Source: Caballeronia telluris
GTDB taxonomy: Bacteria; Pseudomonadota; Gammaproteobacteria; Burkholderiales; Burkholderiaceae
Assembly: GCF_001544495.1 (NCBI RefSeq)
Contig: NZ_FCNZ02000013.1
Coordinates: 1 to 64,000, forward strand
Length of the DNA stretch: 64,000 bases
Direction: 5' to 3'
How positions within the stretch are numbered: the stretch's first letter is position 1; every line of letters begins with the position of its first letter. The translations under genes and the position numbers were made by a program. The notes below the pieces were generated by a model. It was not told where the DNA came from, did not search any database, and was given only the letters and a program-made list of their open reading frames with translations. Below, piece by piece: positions 15,803-25,318 of the stretch.

Positions 15803-18800
15803 CAGGCGTTCCTTCTCACGCGAGTGACGCGGGAGGCGATCATCGTCTTGACCCGCCCGATACCGACGATCGCACGCAATCGGATGCGACCCAGCCGTTG
15901 TCGCGTACGGATCATGGCAAGCGTGCGAGCGTCTGGCATCTGGATGGGATCGCCAGTTCCGTATTTGCTCGAAAATTCGCAGAGCATGGTTCGCCATTGC
16001 GTGGCGACCACGCTCTGCGCATAACGCAAACGTACGTCCTCATAGGCCGCTTCGGCGATGCTCTCGCGTAAGTCCGTGTCGGTTACCAACCGTTCCAGCG
16101 CGTTAAACCAAGCCTCGGTCGTGTGTTCGACGAGCAGGCCCGTCTTGCCGTCGATCACCGTTTCCTTGTATGGAGACGAGTTCGTGTACACGCCCGCGAT
16201 CTTGAGTCCGCCGTATTCACGATACTTGTTGTTGGTCTTATAGAGGTTTGCCGTCGAAGCGGTCATCGGGGCGATGCCAATATCGAGTGCCTGCGAAGCC
16301 TTCAATGCAATGAACTCCGCATAGTCGACCACCGGTTCAACAAACGAGACCCGATCTCTACCACGCAGTTCCGGCGGGCAATATCCGAAGAACGTGAGCG
16401 ACACATGCGCGTGGCAATCAAGCAGGCGCTGGAACGCCGGGAGGATCTCGACAAAGTCCGGCGCGCGCGTGATGCTTCCCGCAAAGCCGATGCGCACTTC
16501 GCCCGGCCCTTTGTCGAATGCTGCTGTGTTCTCGACGAGCGAGAAATCGAACGGCGCGTTTAGATGCACGATCTCCGTACGCGGGAACATCTTCTTGATG
16601 TATTCCCCAAGTAGTGCCGAATTCACGATGACGGCCTTTGCTCCTTTGATCGCACGGCTCAACGTCCAGCGCACGGGCTGAAATTGATAAAACTGGGCGA
16701 CGGGTGAATCGCCCTTCAATTCCCAGAAATTGTCGTCAATGTAGTAGAGATAGGGAATGCCATGCAGCGCCATCCACTGCAGCATTGGCTCCGCGGCGGG
16801 ACTCGCGATCCGGCTGAGCAGCACAAGTCCGCCATCGAGCACCGACATCGGAGTGAAATCCGTCACCAGGATCTTTTCGACACTGCCGAGTTCGCCGAGC
16901 GCTTCCGTAATGAGACGGCCGATGATCTGATTCGTCGGTATGTCCCCTTCGACTATCATCTTGACCTTGATGGTCGGGGCACGTTCTTCTCCGATCCCAG
17001 CGGCGTCGTTGCTGACGGGCGCGGCGCTCACTGGGATCTTGCCGCTAGGCTCCAGCAATTCGATGAACGGCGACGGCGCACCATACAGCATCTGAAAATG
17101 CGTGCGATTGGTCAGTTCGAACACATATACCGGCGTGGTCGAGGCGCAACTCAGACGTAAGCGCCAGACCTGCCCTCCTTGGATCTGAACCGCAGGGAAG
17201 TGGAATGAAACCGGCTGATTCAGATCGATGCGCCGGAGTTCACGGATCGCGCTGGCAGCGAGCTTGCCCGAAGGTGAAATCAACTGAATCTTGAATTTGG
17301 CCTGCTTAGGCCCGTCGGTCGCGATCGCGAGCGATACGCCGCCCAGCGTCGTGTCGGGGAGCGTCAATTCGTAGTCGTGATAGGCCTTATCATGCAGGCT
17401 GTCGCTGTACTCGAGTTTGTTGTCGCGCCGCTTCCAGCCGTACTTCACCGCATCGCGCTGAAGCGGAAGAAACGCTGGCGCGCAATGAGCCCAGAGGTCG
17501 TTTGGACGTGCAAGAATCCGGTGACGCCACGAAAAGCGACGGTTGCGTCGCAGTGCAAGCAGTTCCTCGGCGTTGCGTCGCAAAGCCTCGTCGACTTCGT
17601 GCTGCACACCGGTCGTTCCGCTTCCTTGTGTCGTCAGCAACGCCGTAAGTCGATGATACTGCCTCGCCCAGGATGGCGCGCCGCCGTTCGCGCGCAGTAT
17701 GCCAAGCAGGACGTCGCGATTCACGTTGCCCGAGAACGCCTCCGCGCAGAATGTGCGGTTGCGCGCCAGGATGGCTTCTCTATCGAAACGCTCGTCCACA
17801 GCGCCGCGCAGCGTCGCATGCCACGCATCGATGTCGAAGGGGTTCTCGACGACGAGCGCGTTCGCGCGATCCTCGATTTCGAGGTATGGCGGGATTCGCG
17901 GCAACACGGCCACCGCGTTGAGCAGGCGCGCGGTCAAAACCGGATGGAGCGTCTTGTACTGATTGTTCGCGGTTTCGCCCGGTGCAAGCAGCATGAAGTC
18001 CGGAGCAAATCGTGCGAACCTCTGCACGACATGAAGATAGCCGGCGCTCCAGGGGAGCAGCGTCACACGCAGCGATGGAGGAAGCTTATCTAGCCCGTCA
18101 TCGTTACTGCGCAACCCGGGCGCGACGAAGTGAATCTTGCGGCCTTCGCTGGCAAAGCGCGACAAGGCGGGAATGAGGACGTCCCACAAACCCTTCGAAC
18201 GCCAGAAGCCGCCCATGAAAGCAACGACGATTTCATCCGCGTCATGCTTCTTACCATGGGCCGCACGCGCTTGCTCTTCATCCTGCCGCGCGCATGCGAC
18301 GGGAAAGAGGCTCAGTTGCGTGTGCAACTCGTTGCGGCGGAAATAGTCGACGAGCGCGTTGCTACTGAGCAACGCCCCGGCAAACGGCCGTAGCGATTCC
18401 TTCAGCCCGCGCTTGCTGAAGTCTTCGGTATGCATCATCGCCTCGCCTTTCTCGGCGAGTACGGACATGTTGTCATCCAAGAAGTAATAGGCGGGAACAT
18501 CGAGCGTTCGCGCCGCGTCGATCCAGGACTGATATACGCGAACGGCGCGAACGACCACGAGGGCGGTAGCGCGTCCAAGCGCGTTGAGATAGCGGTCCGG
18601 TTCATTCGGAACTACGAGCACTCGCCGGCTCAAGGGTTCGGGCAACATGTCGAAGTACAGCGCGACCGACGCGTCGTACTGCACTGTCACCACGAGGATG
18701 TAGCCCTGGTCATCGGGTGGCGCGGCGGCCATAGTCTCCGCGAGCTCTTCCTCCGCCGGAAAACCGAGTGCCTGAGCCGCGAACGCGCACGCAGCACGTG

Positions 18801-19650
18801 TCGGCCAGCCATGCTCCGTGAACGCGGCGACCACGTCATAGTTGGCGATGCTCTCGCGTTTCAGCGCGTGATCGCGTTCCGTACGCATCCACTCTTCGAT
18901 CGCCCAGCGGTCGACTTCGAGCAATTCGCTAGGGGCCGAGGAAGGATGGCGTACGCCAATCGCAACGTCGACGGGCTGAAATTGGAAATAGTTCGCGAGC
19001 CGCCGCCAGAGGTCCCACTCGGAAACCTGGGCAAGCAAGACATGCGGGTCGGTGCAGCCGACCAGATCGAATGCGGCGCGAGGAATCAGCGCCGTGTTGC
19101 GCCCAACAAAGTTGGATACGCGTAGCATGATCGCGGGCTTGCCGCGATCGGTGGAAAACTCGGCAATCGGCTCGCCGGTCACCAAATCTCGAATCTGAGT
19201 CTCGACAAAGCCATAGACAATCGCATTCTCGCAGCCCGCCTGAGCCTTCTTCTGTGCTTCGAGCAGATGTGCAAGCGCGCCACGGTCGAACTCATCTTCC
19301 TCTCGTGCGAGTACGAAAAAACCGCCGCGCGCTCGTCTCCAGGCCTCGACCCAGCCGATTGCGGGAATGCCGATCCGGCTTTGATGACGCAACACGGACA
19401 GGCGTCCGTCGCGGGTGCACACGTCATCGATCCAGGATGCGGTAGCCGTGTCGCCGCTATCGTCGACGACGATTACCTCGAGCGACAACTCTGACTGGGC
19501 GAGCGCGGATTCTATTGCGCGAGAGACGATAGCCAAGTCGCTGCAGGAAACAACGAGCAAAAGCGACACGTCCGGGGCCACCGCATCCCGCACCGACGCA
19601 CCGGCGCCTGGTAGCCATTTCGTGTCCTGGGTAAGCGTATCGACGATCAT
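15802..19650 (-). CDS. Very large multi-domain glycosyltransferase (GT2 - GT4-like - beta module - GT4-like)
   Basis: 1,282 residues from the ATG at 19650; a GTG at 19692 would add 14 residues, and neither has a clear ribosome site. A GT2-like domain comes first (about 25-250; VIVVDDSGDTATASW). A GT-B like domain follows (about 317-645; includes YYFLDDNMS). Next is a beta-rich module (about 712-850, LWAHCAPAFLPLQ to TTPVYVFELTN) also found at the C-terminus of the GT4 encoded at 12,912. A second GT-B domain (about 893-1218) holds YLYYIDDNFWE and LYKTNNKYREYGGLKIAGVY. A short basic tail ends the protein. Such enzymes can build several linkages of a repeat unit. It follows wzt by 63 bases. Confidence 0.82.
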   Translation of the reverse strand: MIVDTLTQDTKWLPGAGASVRDAVAPDVSLLLVVSCSDLAIVSRAIESALAQSELSLEVIVVDDSGDTATASWIDDVCTRDGRLSVLRHQSRIGIPAIGWVEAWRRARGGFFVLAREEDEFDRGALAHLLEAQKKAQAGCENAIVYGFVETQIRDLVTGEPIAEFSTDRGKPAIMLRVSNFVGRNTALIPRAAFDLVGCTDPHVLLAQVSEWDLWRRLANYFQFQPVDVAIGVRHPSSAPSELLEVDRWAIEEWMRTERDHALKRESIANYDVVAAFTEHGWPTRAACAFAAQALGFPAEEELAETMAAAPPDDQGYILVVTVQYDASVALYFDMLPEPLSRRVLVVPNEPDRYLNALGRATALVVVRAVRVYQSWIDAARTLDVPAYYFLDDNMSVLAEKGEAMMHTEDFSKRGLKESLRPFAGALLSSNALVDYFRRNELHTQLSLFPVACARQDEEQARAAHGKKHDADEIVVAFMGGFWRSKGLWDVLIPALSRFASEGRKIHFVAPGLRSNDDGLDKLPPSLRVTLLPWSAGYLHVVQRFARFAPDFMLLAPGETANNQYKTLHPVLTARLLNAVAVLPRIPPYLEIEDRANALVVENPFDIDAWHATLRGAVDERFDREAILARNRTFCAEAFSGNVNRDVLLGILRANGGAPSWARQYHRLTALLTTQGSGTTGVQHEVDEALRRNAEELLALRRNRRFSWRHRILARPNDLWAHCAPAFLPLQRDAVKYGWKRRDNKLEYSDSLHDKAYHDYELTLPDTTLGGVSLAIATDGPKQAKFKIQLISPSGKLAASAIRELRRIDLNQPVSFHFPAVQIQGGQVWRLRLSCASTTPVYVFELTNRTHFQMLYGAPSPFIELLEPSGKIPVSAAPVSNDAAGIGEERAPTIKVKMIVEGDIPTNQIIGRLITEALGELGSVEKILVTDFTPMSVLDGGLVLLSRIASPAAEPMLQWMALHGIPYLYYIDDNFWELKGDSPVAQFYQFQPVRWTLSRAIKGAKAVIVNSALLGEYIKKMFPRTEIVHLNAPFDFSLVENTAAFDKGPGEVRIGFAGSITRAPDFVEILPAFQRLLDCHAHVSLTFFGYCPPELRGRDRVSFVEPVVDYAEFIALKASQALDIGIAPMTASTANLYKTNNKYREYGGLKIAGVYTNSSPYKETVIDGKTGLLVEHTTEAWFNALERLVTDTDLRESIAEAAYEDVRLRYAQSVVATQWRTMLCEFSSKYGTGDPIQMPDARTLAMIRTRQRLGRIRLRAIVGIGRVKTMIASRVTRVRRNA

Positions 19651-19713
19651 GGTAGTTGTCGCTGCTAGGGAGTATGGCGTGAGCGCCGCCACGGGGTAGC
19701 CGCGCGACTCGCG

Positions 19714-20469
19714 TTACTGACCGGCGGTGCGCCGGTACTCATTGAGCACGTCCTTTGCCGCCCCATCGAGGACGATCTCGCCCTTGCGCAACCAGATGAC
19801 ACGTTCACAGAACGATTCGAGCATATCGAGACTGTGGCTCGAAAACACCAGAATCTTTCCTTGCTCCATAAACTCATGCATGCGCTGCTTCGCCTTGTTG
19901 GCGAATTGCACGTCGCCCGCGCCCATGACCTCGTCGAGCAGAAGAATCTCGGGATTAATCGCGGTCGAGACCGAAAAGGCGAGACGAATGAACATACCCG
20001 CCGAATAAGTCTTGACCGGATAATCGAGAAACTCGCCGAGCTCCGAAAACTCCGCGATCTGATGAATACGTTCCTCGACCTCTGCAGGCGAAAGTCCTAG
20101 GAGCATGCCCCGTATGCGAATGTTGTCCCAACCGGTCTGCGTCATTTCGAAGCCGGTCGCGAGTTCGAACATTGCCGAAACGTGTCCGTTGATGCGCGCT
20201 TCGCCGGACGTCGGCGGGTAGATTCCCGCCATCACCTTCAGGATTGTGCTCTTGCCCGCTCCGTTCAGTCCGATGAGCCCGACGCGTTCGCCATGGTCGA
20301 TGTCGAGCGTGATGCCCTTCAACGCATGCACGACACGGCGTTCCTGCTTTTCGCCTTGGCGGCGGCGCCGCAGCGCGTTGACCACCGTGGTTCTCAGGCT
20401 CTCGTGTCGCGCGCCAACGTCGAACCTCACGCCGACGTCGCGCAGGCTGATCTTCAAATCTTGCGTCAT
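19714..20469 (-). CDS. wzt: Polysaccharide ABC exporter, ATP-binding protein
   Basis: 251-residue ATPase of the Wzt/KpsT/TagH class that powers export of a finished lipid-linked polysaccharide across the inner membrane. Walker A is GLNGAGKSTIL, the signature loop KTYSAGMFIRLAFS, Walker B EILLLDEVMGAGD and the switch His in FSSHSLDML. The start at 20469 overlaps the permease stop (ATGA). It lacks the C-terminal carbohydrate-binding domain found in long Wzt proteins such as those of E. coli O8/O9. That suggests no terminal-cap recognition through this domain and a KpsT-like mode of export. Confidence 0.92.
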   Translation of the reverse strand: MTQDLKISLRDVGVRFDVGARHESLRTTVVNALRRRRQGEKQERRVVHALKGITLDIDHGERVGLIGLNGAGKSTILKVMAGIYPPTSGEARINGHVSAMFELATGFEMTQTGWDNIRIRGMLLGLSPAEVEERIHQIAEFSELGEFLDYPVKTYSAGMFIRLAFSVSTAINPEILLLDEVMGAGDVQFANKAKQRMHEFMEQGKILVFSSHSLDMLESFCERVIWLRKGEIVLDGAAKDVLNEYRRTAGQ

Positions 20470-21278
20470 AGCACGTACACAATGCGTTGTGACATCTTTC
20501 TCACGACCAGAACGGCGACGATGCCCATGACGACACAATAGCCGAGCGAAACGCACACCACTTCGAGCGGAGGCGGTGCGCTATTGAGCAACGGGTACCG
20601 GATGATTTCGATAAGGTAGTACAGCGGATTAAACATGTAGATGAAAGCGAGACCACGGTCTTTGAGCATCGCCACCGTGAAAATTACCGGTGTCAAATAA
20701 AACGCAATCTGAATCAGACTACCGAGCAAGTGAGGCAGATCCCGAAAGCGAACACCCACATGAGCGACGATCACGAGATGGAAGAAATTGATCAGCAGGA
20801 AGAGCGCGAAGCCAGGCATCACCCAGAGCGCGCCCCACCCGATCTGCCGCCGGTAAAGCGCCATGCAAACGAAGAAGATCACCAGGCCGATCGAAAATAC
20901 TATGACGTAAGGCACCATTGCGCGGTAGAGGTAAATAATCTTCGGAAAGGGGAACTGCTTGATATAGCCTTCGGCGACAATAAACGCCGATGCACCTTCG
21001 ACGAGCGAGGACGTGATGAACGACCAGATCACGAGACCGATCGTCAGGAACGGCAGAAACTCGTTCATCGGTTGATGAAACAGCCGACCGTAAATCAGCC
21101 CTACCGCCGCGATCACGGCGGCAAGGTTGATCAGGATCCAGGTGGGTCCCAGCACAGAATTGCGGAAGCGGCTCTTGACGTCCTGCACTCCCATGTGGAG
21201 CCAGACGCGCCAGAGCTTCGCCGCGCTCACGAACTCGCCCAAAGAAGGACGCGAGTTCGCGCTGTTATAGGTAATCAT
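20466..21278 (-). CDS. wzm: Polysaccharide ABC exporter, permease (ABC-2 type)
   Basis: 270-residue inner-membrane protein with six predicted hydrophobic segments, beginning after an amphipathic N-terminus (LHMGVQDVKSRFRNSVLGP, typical of Wzm/KpsM/TagG). Segments include WILINLAAVIAAVGLIYG, FLTIGLVIWSFITSSLV, YVIVFSIGLVIFFVCMAL and VVCVSLGYCVVMGIVAVLVV. The ATG at 21278 has GGAG seven bases upstream and is preferred over an in-frame TTG at 21281. It pairs with the downstream ATPase to form the transporter, showing the cluster uses the ABC-dependent rather than Wzx/Wzy route. Confidence 0.92.
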   Translation of the reverse strand: MITYNSANSRPSLGEFVSAAKLWRVWLHMGVQDVKSRFRNSVLGPTWILINLAAVIAAVGLIYGRLFHQPMNEFLPFLTIGLVIWSFITSSLVEGASAFIVAEGYIKQFPFPKIIYLYRAMVPYVIVFSIGLVIFFVCMALYRRQIGWGALWVMPGFALFLLINFFHLVIVAHVGVRFRDLPHLLGSLIQIAFYLTPVIFTVAMLKDRGLAFIYMFNPLYYLIEIIRYPLLNSAPPPLEVVCVSLGYCVVMGIVAVLVVRKMSQRIVYVL

Positions 21279-21774
21279 CAATACTCCGTTCCATTCTTAT
21301 TAAGCCGTCGGTGCTTCGCGCAACCGCAAAGCCGAGCGACTCATACAGACGCCGGGCACGTGCGTTGGTCTCGATGACATCAAGATATACCGAACGCAGC
21401 GCGAGCTGGGTGGCAGCGAATCGCATCAGAGCGTCAATCGCCTCACGCATCAAGCCTTGGCCCTGAAACTCCGACGCCACGACGAAGCGCCCGATTTCCG
21501 CTGCGCGCTTATCATCGTCGATCGCGTAGATAGCGACCTGCCCGACCTTCGCCCCTGAGTCCACGCGCTCCACTATGAACGCCAGGTCGTCTGCCTTCTC
21601 GCTATAACGCACGAACCATTGATGATGCGCATCCCATTCGAGGGGCGCGGAACTCTTGAATTGCTGGCGAACGCCATCTCGATTGCGCCAGACAAGCGTC
21701 TCGCGGAGGTCGTCGTCCGCGAGGAGGCGCAGGCGCACAGCGCCAAAGGAATACGGCGCGTGAGCTAGCTTCAT
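21265..21774 (-). CDS. GNAT-family N-acetyltransferase, putative amino-sugar N-acetyltransferase
   Basis: 169 residues from the ATG at 21774, which overlaps the aminotransferase stop (ATGA). It is an Acetyltransf_3-like GNAT: VRLRLLADDDLRETLVWRN, then RAAEIGRFVVASEFQGQGLM with the acetyl-CoA pyrophosphate loop, and VIETNARARRLYESLGF. Coupling to a sugar aminotransferase suggests it acetylates the product of that enzyme, as PseH or WecD do. Its 3' end overlaps the wzm start by 14 bases. Unlike the GNAT of the other operon, it has no ACP gene beside it, so acetyl-CoA is the likely donor. Confidence 0.82.
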   Translation of the reverse strand: MKLAHAPYSFGAVRLRLLADDDLRETLVWRNRDGVRQQFKSSAPLEWDAHHQWFVRYSEKADDLAFIVERVDSGAKVGQVAIYAIDDDKRAAEIGRFVVASEFQGQGLMREAIDALMRFAATQLALRSVYLDVIETNARARRLYESLGFAVARSTDGLIRMERSIDDYL

Positions 21775-22901
21775 TTCGCGGCGTACTGACGAACCAGGGA
21801 AGCGATCAGTTCGACGTCCTTGCGTGAGACGCCCATGTGCATTGGCAATGACAGGATTTCGGTGCTCGCCTGATGCGCGTTCGGGCACTGGCCCTTTCCG
21901 CTCGCATACATGCGGTATTCCGTATTGTCACGATAGTGGACGCCCGGATATACCTCGTGCTCGTTCAACGCGAGCATCAGTTCGTCGCGGTTCTTCACAC
22001 GAATCTGGAACAAGTGACGCGACGACTCGCAACCCTTCGTAATCTTCACGAGCTTGATGTTGTCCTGGCCCCACAGTAGTTCTTCATACCAGCTCGCCAA
22101 CTGACGGCGGTATGAGTTGTCATTGTCAAGATACTTCAGTTGCACGAGGCCGATCGCTGCCATGATCGAGTTGCCGTGATACTTGTAGCCGACTTCCTCG
22201 ACGTCGTACATCCACTTGTATGCGCCTTGCGTTGCGGTGCGGGCGTAAGTGTCCTTGTTGATGCCGAGCCAGCTCATCTTGCGCACGCGCACGTCGTCTT
22301 CTTCGTCCTGGAAGCAGATCATGCCAGAGTCGGCCGTCGGCAGATTTTTCACGGCCTGGAAACTGAACACCGTCACATCCGCATCGTGACCGACATGACG
22401 TCCGTGGAAACGCGAGCCGGACATGTGCGCAGCGTCCAACACCACCTTGATGCCGCGCTCCCGACAAATCTTTAACACCTTCTCATACTGGCCGACATTA
22501 CCGCCGACGCCAACAAATACGATGGCTCGCGTCTTGTCGGTAATTCGGGAAGCGACGCTGTCTGGGTCGAGACAGAGCGAGTCGTCGACGTCGGCAAACA
22601 CCGGCGTCAGTTTTGCGTATAGGATTGCGTGGTTCGACGACACGAAAGTAAGCGGCGTCGTAATGACTTCGTCACCGTCTTCCCAGTCGAACTTGGTCTT
22701 GAAAAGTTCCAGCGCCAGATGCAAGCCGACAGTGTTCGAACTCAGATAATGAGCGTGCTTCAAGCCTGTGTAGCTCTTCCATGCCTCTTCGAACTGGTTC
22801 GTCTTGAAACCCAGCCCCGTCCAACCCTTGACGAGACATTCGCGGATTTCTTCGAGACACTCATCAACACGGAAATTCGGCACGAACAATTGAATAGCCA
22901 C
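21771..22901 (-). CDS. DegT/DnrJ/EryC1 sugar aminotransferase (second copy, VioA-like)
   Basis: 376-residue PLP-dependent aminotransferase from a GTG at 22901, fixed by an AGGAG site eight bases upstream. The internal aldimine lysine is in FSFQAVKNLPTADSG (Lys185), the aspartate in VVLDAAHMSGS (Asp156), and TPLTFVSSNHAILYA matches the family. It is clearly distinct from the FdtB-like copy. Directly downstream of rfbBDAC and followed by a coupled GNAT, it probably aminates a dTDP-4-keto-6-deoxy sugar at C4 (dTDP-Qui4N type), but a different keto-sugar is possible. Confidence 0.83.
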   Translation of the reverse strand: MAIQLFVPNFRVDECLEEIRECLVKGWTGLGFKTNQFEEAWKSYTGLKHAHYLSSNTVGLHLALELFKTKFDWEDGDEVITTPLTFVSSNHAILYAKLTPVFADVDDSLCLDPDSVASRITDKTRAIVFVGVGGNVGQYEKVLKICRERGIKVVLDAAHMSGSRFHGRHVGHDADVTVFSFQAVKNLPTADSGMICFQDEEDDVRVRKMSWLGINKDTYARTATQGAYKWMYDVEEVGYKYHGNSIMAAIGLVQLKYLDNDNSYRRQLASWYEELLWGQDNIKLVKITKGCESSRHLFQIRVKNRDELMLALNEHEVYPGVHYRDNTEYRMYASGKGQCPNAHQASTEILSLPMHMGVSRKDVELIASLVRQYAAK

Positions 22902-22923
22902 GTACTTCTCCTGAGGATTCTGT

Positions 22924-23475
22924 TTAATCAAATAATTCAGCTTTAGCGAGTGAATATGCCGCTTCGTCTTTCTTGGAAAGAATAGGCTGAATCCCGGTGG
23001 GCCAGCCGATTCCAATATCCCGATCGTCCCAGCGAATCGATCGCTCGAATTCGGGTGCGTAGTAATCGGTCGTCTTATAGAGAAATTCCGCAGACTCCGA
23101 CGTCACCACAAAGCCATGCCCGAATCCCGGCGGCACCCAAAGCTGCCGCTTGTTATCCGCCGTCAATTCGACACCAACCCACTTTCCGAAAGTCGCCGAC
23201 GAACGGCGCAAGTCTACGGCGACATCGAAAACGCTGCCAATAATGACGCGCACGAGTTTACCTTGCGGCTGCTGAATCTGGTAATGCAGGCCCCGCAGGA
23301 CGTTCTTCGCCGAGCGCGAGTGATTGTCCTGCACGAATTCGGCTTGCACGCCGGTCACTTCGCCGAACTGCCTCGCATTGAAGCTCTCGTAAAAGAAGCC
23401 ACGCTCGTCGCCAAAGCTTTTCGGCTCCAGAATGAGCACTTCGGGAATTGCCGTGGGAATGGCTTTCAAATTCAT
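22924..23475 (-). CDS. rfbC: dTDP-4-dehydrorhamnose 3,5-epimerase
   Basis: 183-residue cupin that epimerises dTDP-4-keto-6-deoxyglucose at C3 and C5, the third step to dTDP-L-rhamnose. Conserved elements are [35 protein letters not shown] (with the catalytic His and Arg/Lys), [18 protein letters not shown] and [10 protein letters not shown]. The length is normal. Its start overlaps the rfbA stop (ATGA), and the second aminotransferase follows after 22 bases. Confidence 0.96.
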   Translation of the reverse strand: MNLKAIPTAIPEVLILEPKSFGDERGFFYESFNARQFGEVTGVQAEFVQDNHSRSAKNVLRGLHYQIQQPQGKLVRVIIGSVFDVAVDLRRSSATFGKWVGVELTADNKRQLWVPPGFGHGFVVTSESAEFLYKTTDYYAPEFERSIRWDDRDIGIGWPTGIQPILSKKDEAAYSLAKAELFD

Positions 23476-24353
23476 GCAACCGACTCCTTGAAAACGCGTT
23501 GGAGATATTGGCCGTATCCGTTTTTGGAAAGCTCGGACGCAAGCTTCCCTAGCTCATCCGCGGAAATCCACCGATTCCGGAAGGCGATCTCCTCTGGGCA
23601 GGCGACCATCAAGCCTTGCCGTTTTTGAAGCGTAGCAATGAATACCGCCGCTTCCTGTAGAGAATCGTGCGTCCCGGTATCGAGCCATGCGTATCCGCGC
23701 CCCATGATCTCCACGTTCAACGTCTGCTTCGCCATATAAGCCAAATTGACATCGGTGATTTCGAGCTCGCCGCGTGCCGATGGCTTGATCTCGCCAGCGA
23801 TATCGCAGACGTCGTTGTCGTAGAAATAAAGGCCCGTCACTGCATAGTTCGACTTGGGCACTTTCGGCTTTTCCTCTAGCGACAGTGCGCGGAACTTGTC
23901 GTCGAATTCCACGACCCCATAGCGCTCGGGGTCCTGCACGTGATACGCGAACACGGACGCGCCCGTCTCGCGAGCGGCTGCCCGCTGCACCTGAACTTGC
24001 AGATCGTGGCCGTGAAAAATGTTATCGCCAAGAATCAACGTCGACGGATCGTTGCCGATGAAGTCGCGTCCAATCAGAAACGCCTGCGCGATGCCATCGG
24101 GGCTTGGCTGCTCGGCGTATTGGATATTGACACCCCACCGCTTGCCATCGCCCAGCATTTCGATGAAGCGAGGCGTGTCCTGGGGCGTGGAGATGATCAG
24201 AATGTCGCGGATGCCGGCCAGCATGAGCGTGCACAGCGGATAGTAGATCATCGGCTTGTCGTACACTGGTAACAATTGTTTCGAGACTGCGCGCGTAATG
24301 GGATAGAGCCGTGTCCCGGAGCCGCCGGCGAGGATGATACCTTTTCGATTCAT
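23472..24353 (-). CDS. rfbA: Glucose-1-phosphate thymidylyltransferase
   Basis: 293 residues from the ATG at 24353. It makes dTDP-glucose from glucose-1-phosphate and dTTP, the entry to both dTDP-rhamnose and the dTDP-amino sugars here. The N-terminal nucleotide-binding loop is [16 protein letters not shown], followed by [31 protein letters not shown] and [17 protein letters not shown]. The upstream rfbD stop lies 14 bases before this start. The length and motifs are those of RmlA. Confidence 0.96.
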   Translation of the reverse strand: MNRKGIILAGGSGTRLYPITRAVSKQLLPVYDKPMIYYPLCTLMLAGIRDILIISTPQDTPRFIEMLGDGKRWGVNIQYAEQPSPDGIAQAFLIGRDFIGNDPSTLILGDNIFHGHDLQVQVQRAAARETGASVFAYHVQDPERYGVVEFDDKFRALSLEEKPKVPKSNYAVTGLYFYDNDVCDIAGEIKPSARGELEITDVNLAYMAKQTLNVEIMGRGYAWLDTGTHDSLQEAAVFIATLQKRQGLMVACPEEIAFRNRWISADELGKLASELSKNGYGQYLQRVFKESVA

Positions 24354-24367
24354 GGCATTTCTCTCAA

Positions 24368-25318
24368 TCAAATGTTGCGCGGCGCCTGATCGACGAAGAC
24401 GTTTCTCGCGTCGATAAATCGGTTCACGAAACGACGAACGCCCTCTTGCCAATCCGGCAACTCGATGCCGAGCGAACTGCGAAGCAGCGATGTGTCCAGC
24501 CGCGAATTGGCCGGCCGAGGTGCCGCCTGGCCATATTCCGCCGACGTCACGGGTGAGATCCCTTCATGAGCGACCCGTACTGGAACGCCTGCTTCATACA
24601 TCAACTGGACAATGAAGCGCGCGTATTCATACCAACTGGCCTCCCCCGAGGCGCACAGATGATAGACGCCCGAACGCATGGGCATGTCGCTTCGCAGATA
24701 AGCCCGCACCGAATGCGCCGCAACGTCCGCGACCAGTTCCGCAGCCGTCGGGGCACCGACCTGATCATTGACGACCGTCAACGCATCGCGCGTTTGCGCC
24801 GCGCGCATGATGGCCTTGATGAAATTGCCACCGTTCGCCCCATACAGCCAGCTTGTGCGAAAGATGTAATGCTTTTCGCACGACTCCATCACCGCCCGCT
24901 CGCCCGCAATCTTACTCGCACCGTATTCGGACACCGGATTTGGAGTGTCACCTTCCGTGTAGGGCGCGTTCTTGCTGCCGTCGAACACATAGTCCGTCGA
25001 ATAATGCACGAGCAACGCGTTCAGGCTGGCGGCTTCCTCCGCCAGCACGCGCGGCGCGTCAGCGTTGACCGCCCGTGCAAGCGCCACCTCGGTTTCGGCC
25101 TGATCCACCGCGGTATAACCACCCGCGTTGACGATCACATCGGGCTTGATACTGCGCACAACAGTCCTAACTTGCTCCGTCACACATAGGTCGCACTGTT
25201 CGCGGGTGAGCGCAGTCACGCGTCCCAGCACGGCCAGGCTGCGTCGAAGCTCACTTCCAACCTGCCCTCCCGCGCCGATGACGAGAATGCTAGGCGAAAG
25301 CCTGGAAGATTCATTCAT
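24368..25318 (-). CDS. rfbD: dTDP-4-dehydrorhamnose reductase
   Basis: 316 residues from the ATG at 25318, which overlaps the end of rfbB by 8 bases. It reduces dTDP-4-keto-L-rhamnose to dTDP-L-rhamnose with NAD(P)H. Rossmann loop [16 protein letters not shown], then [17 protein letters not shown] (catalytic Tyr context) and [14 protein letters not shown] with the YxxxK-type motif (Tyr and Lys). The C-terminal [12 protein letters not shown] is typical of RmlD. Confidence 0.95.
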   Translation of the reverse strand: MNESSRLSPSILVIGAGGQVGSELRRSLAVLGRVTALTREQCDLCVTEQVRTVVRSIKPDVIVNAGGYTAVDQAETEVALARAVNADAPRVLAEEAASLNALLVHYSTDYVFDGSKNAPYTEGDTPNPVSEYGASKIAGERAVMESCEKHYIFRTSWLYGANGGNFIKAIMRAAQTRDALTVVNDQVGAPTAAELVADVAAHSVRAYLRSDMPMRSGVYHLCASGEASWYEYARFIVQLMYEAGVPVRVAHEGISPVTSAEYGQAAPRPANSRLDTSLLRSSLGIELPDWQEGVRRFVNRFIDARNVFVDQAPRNI

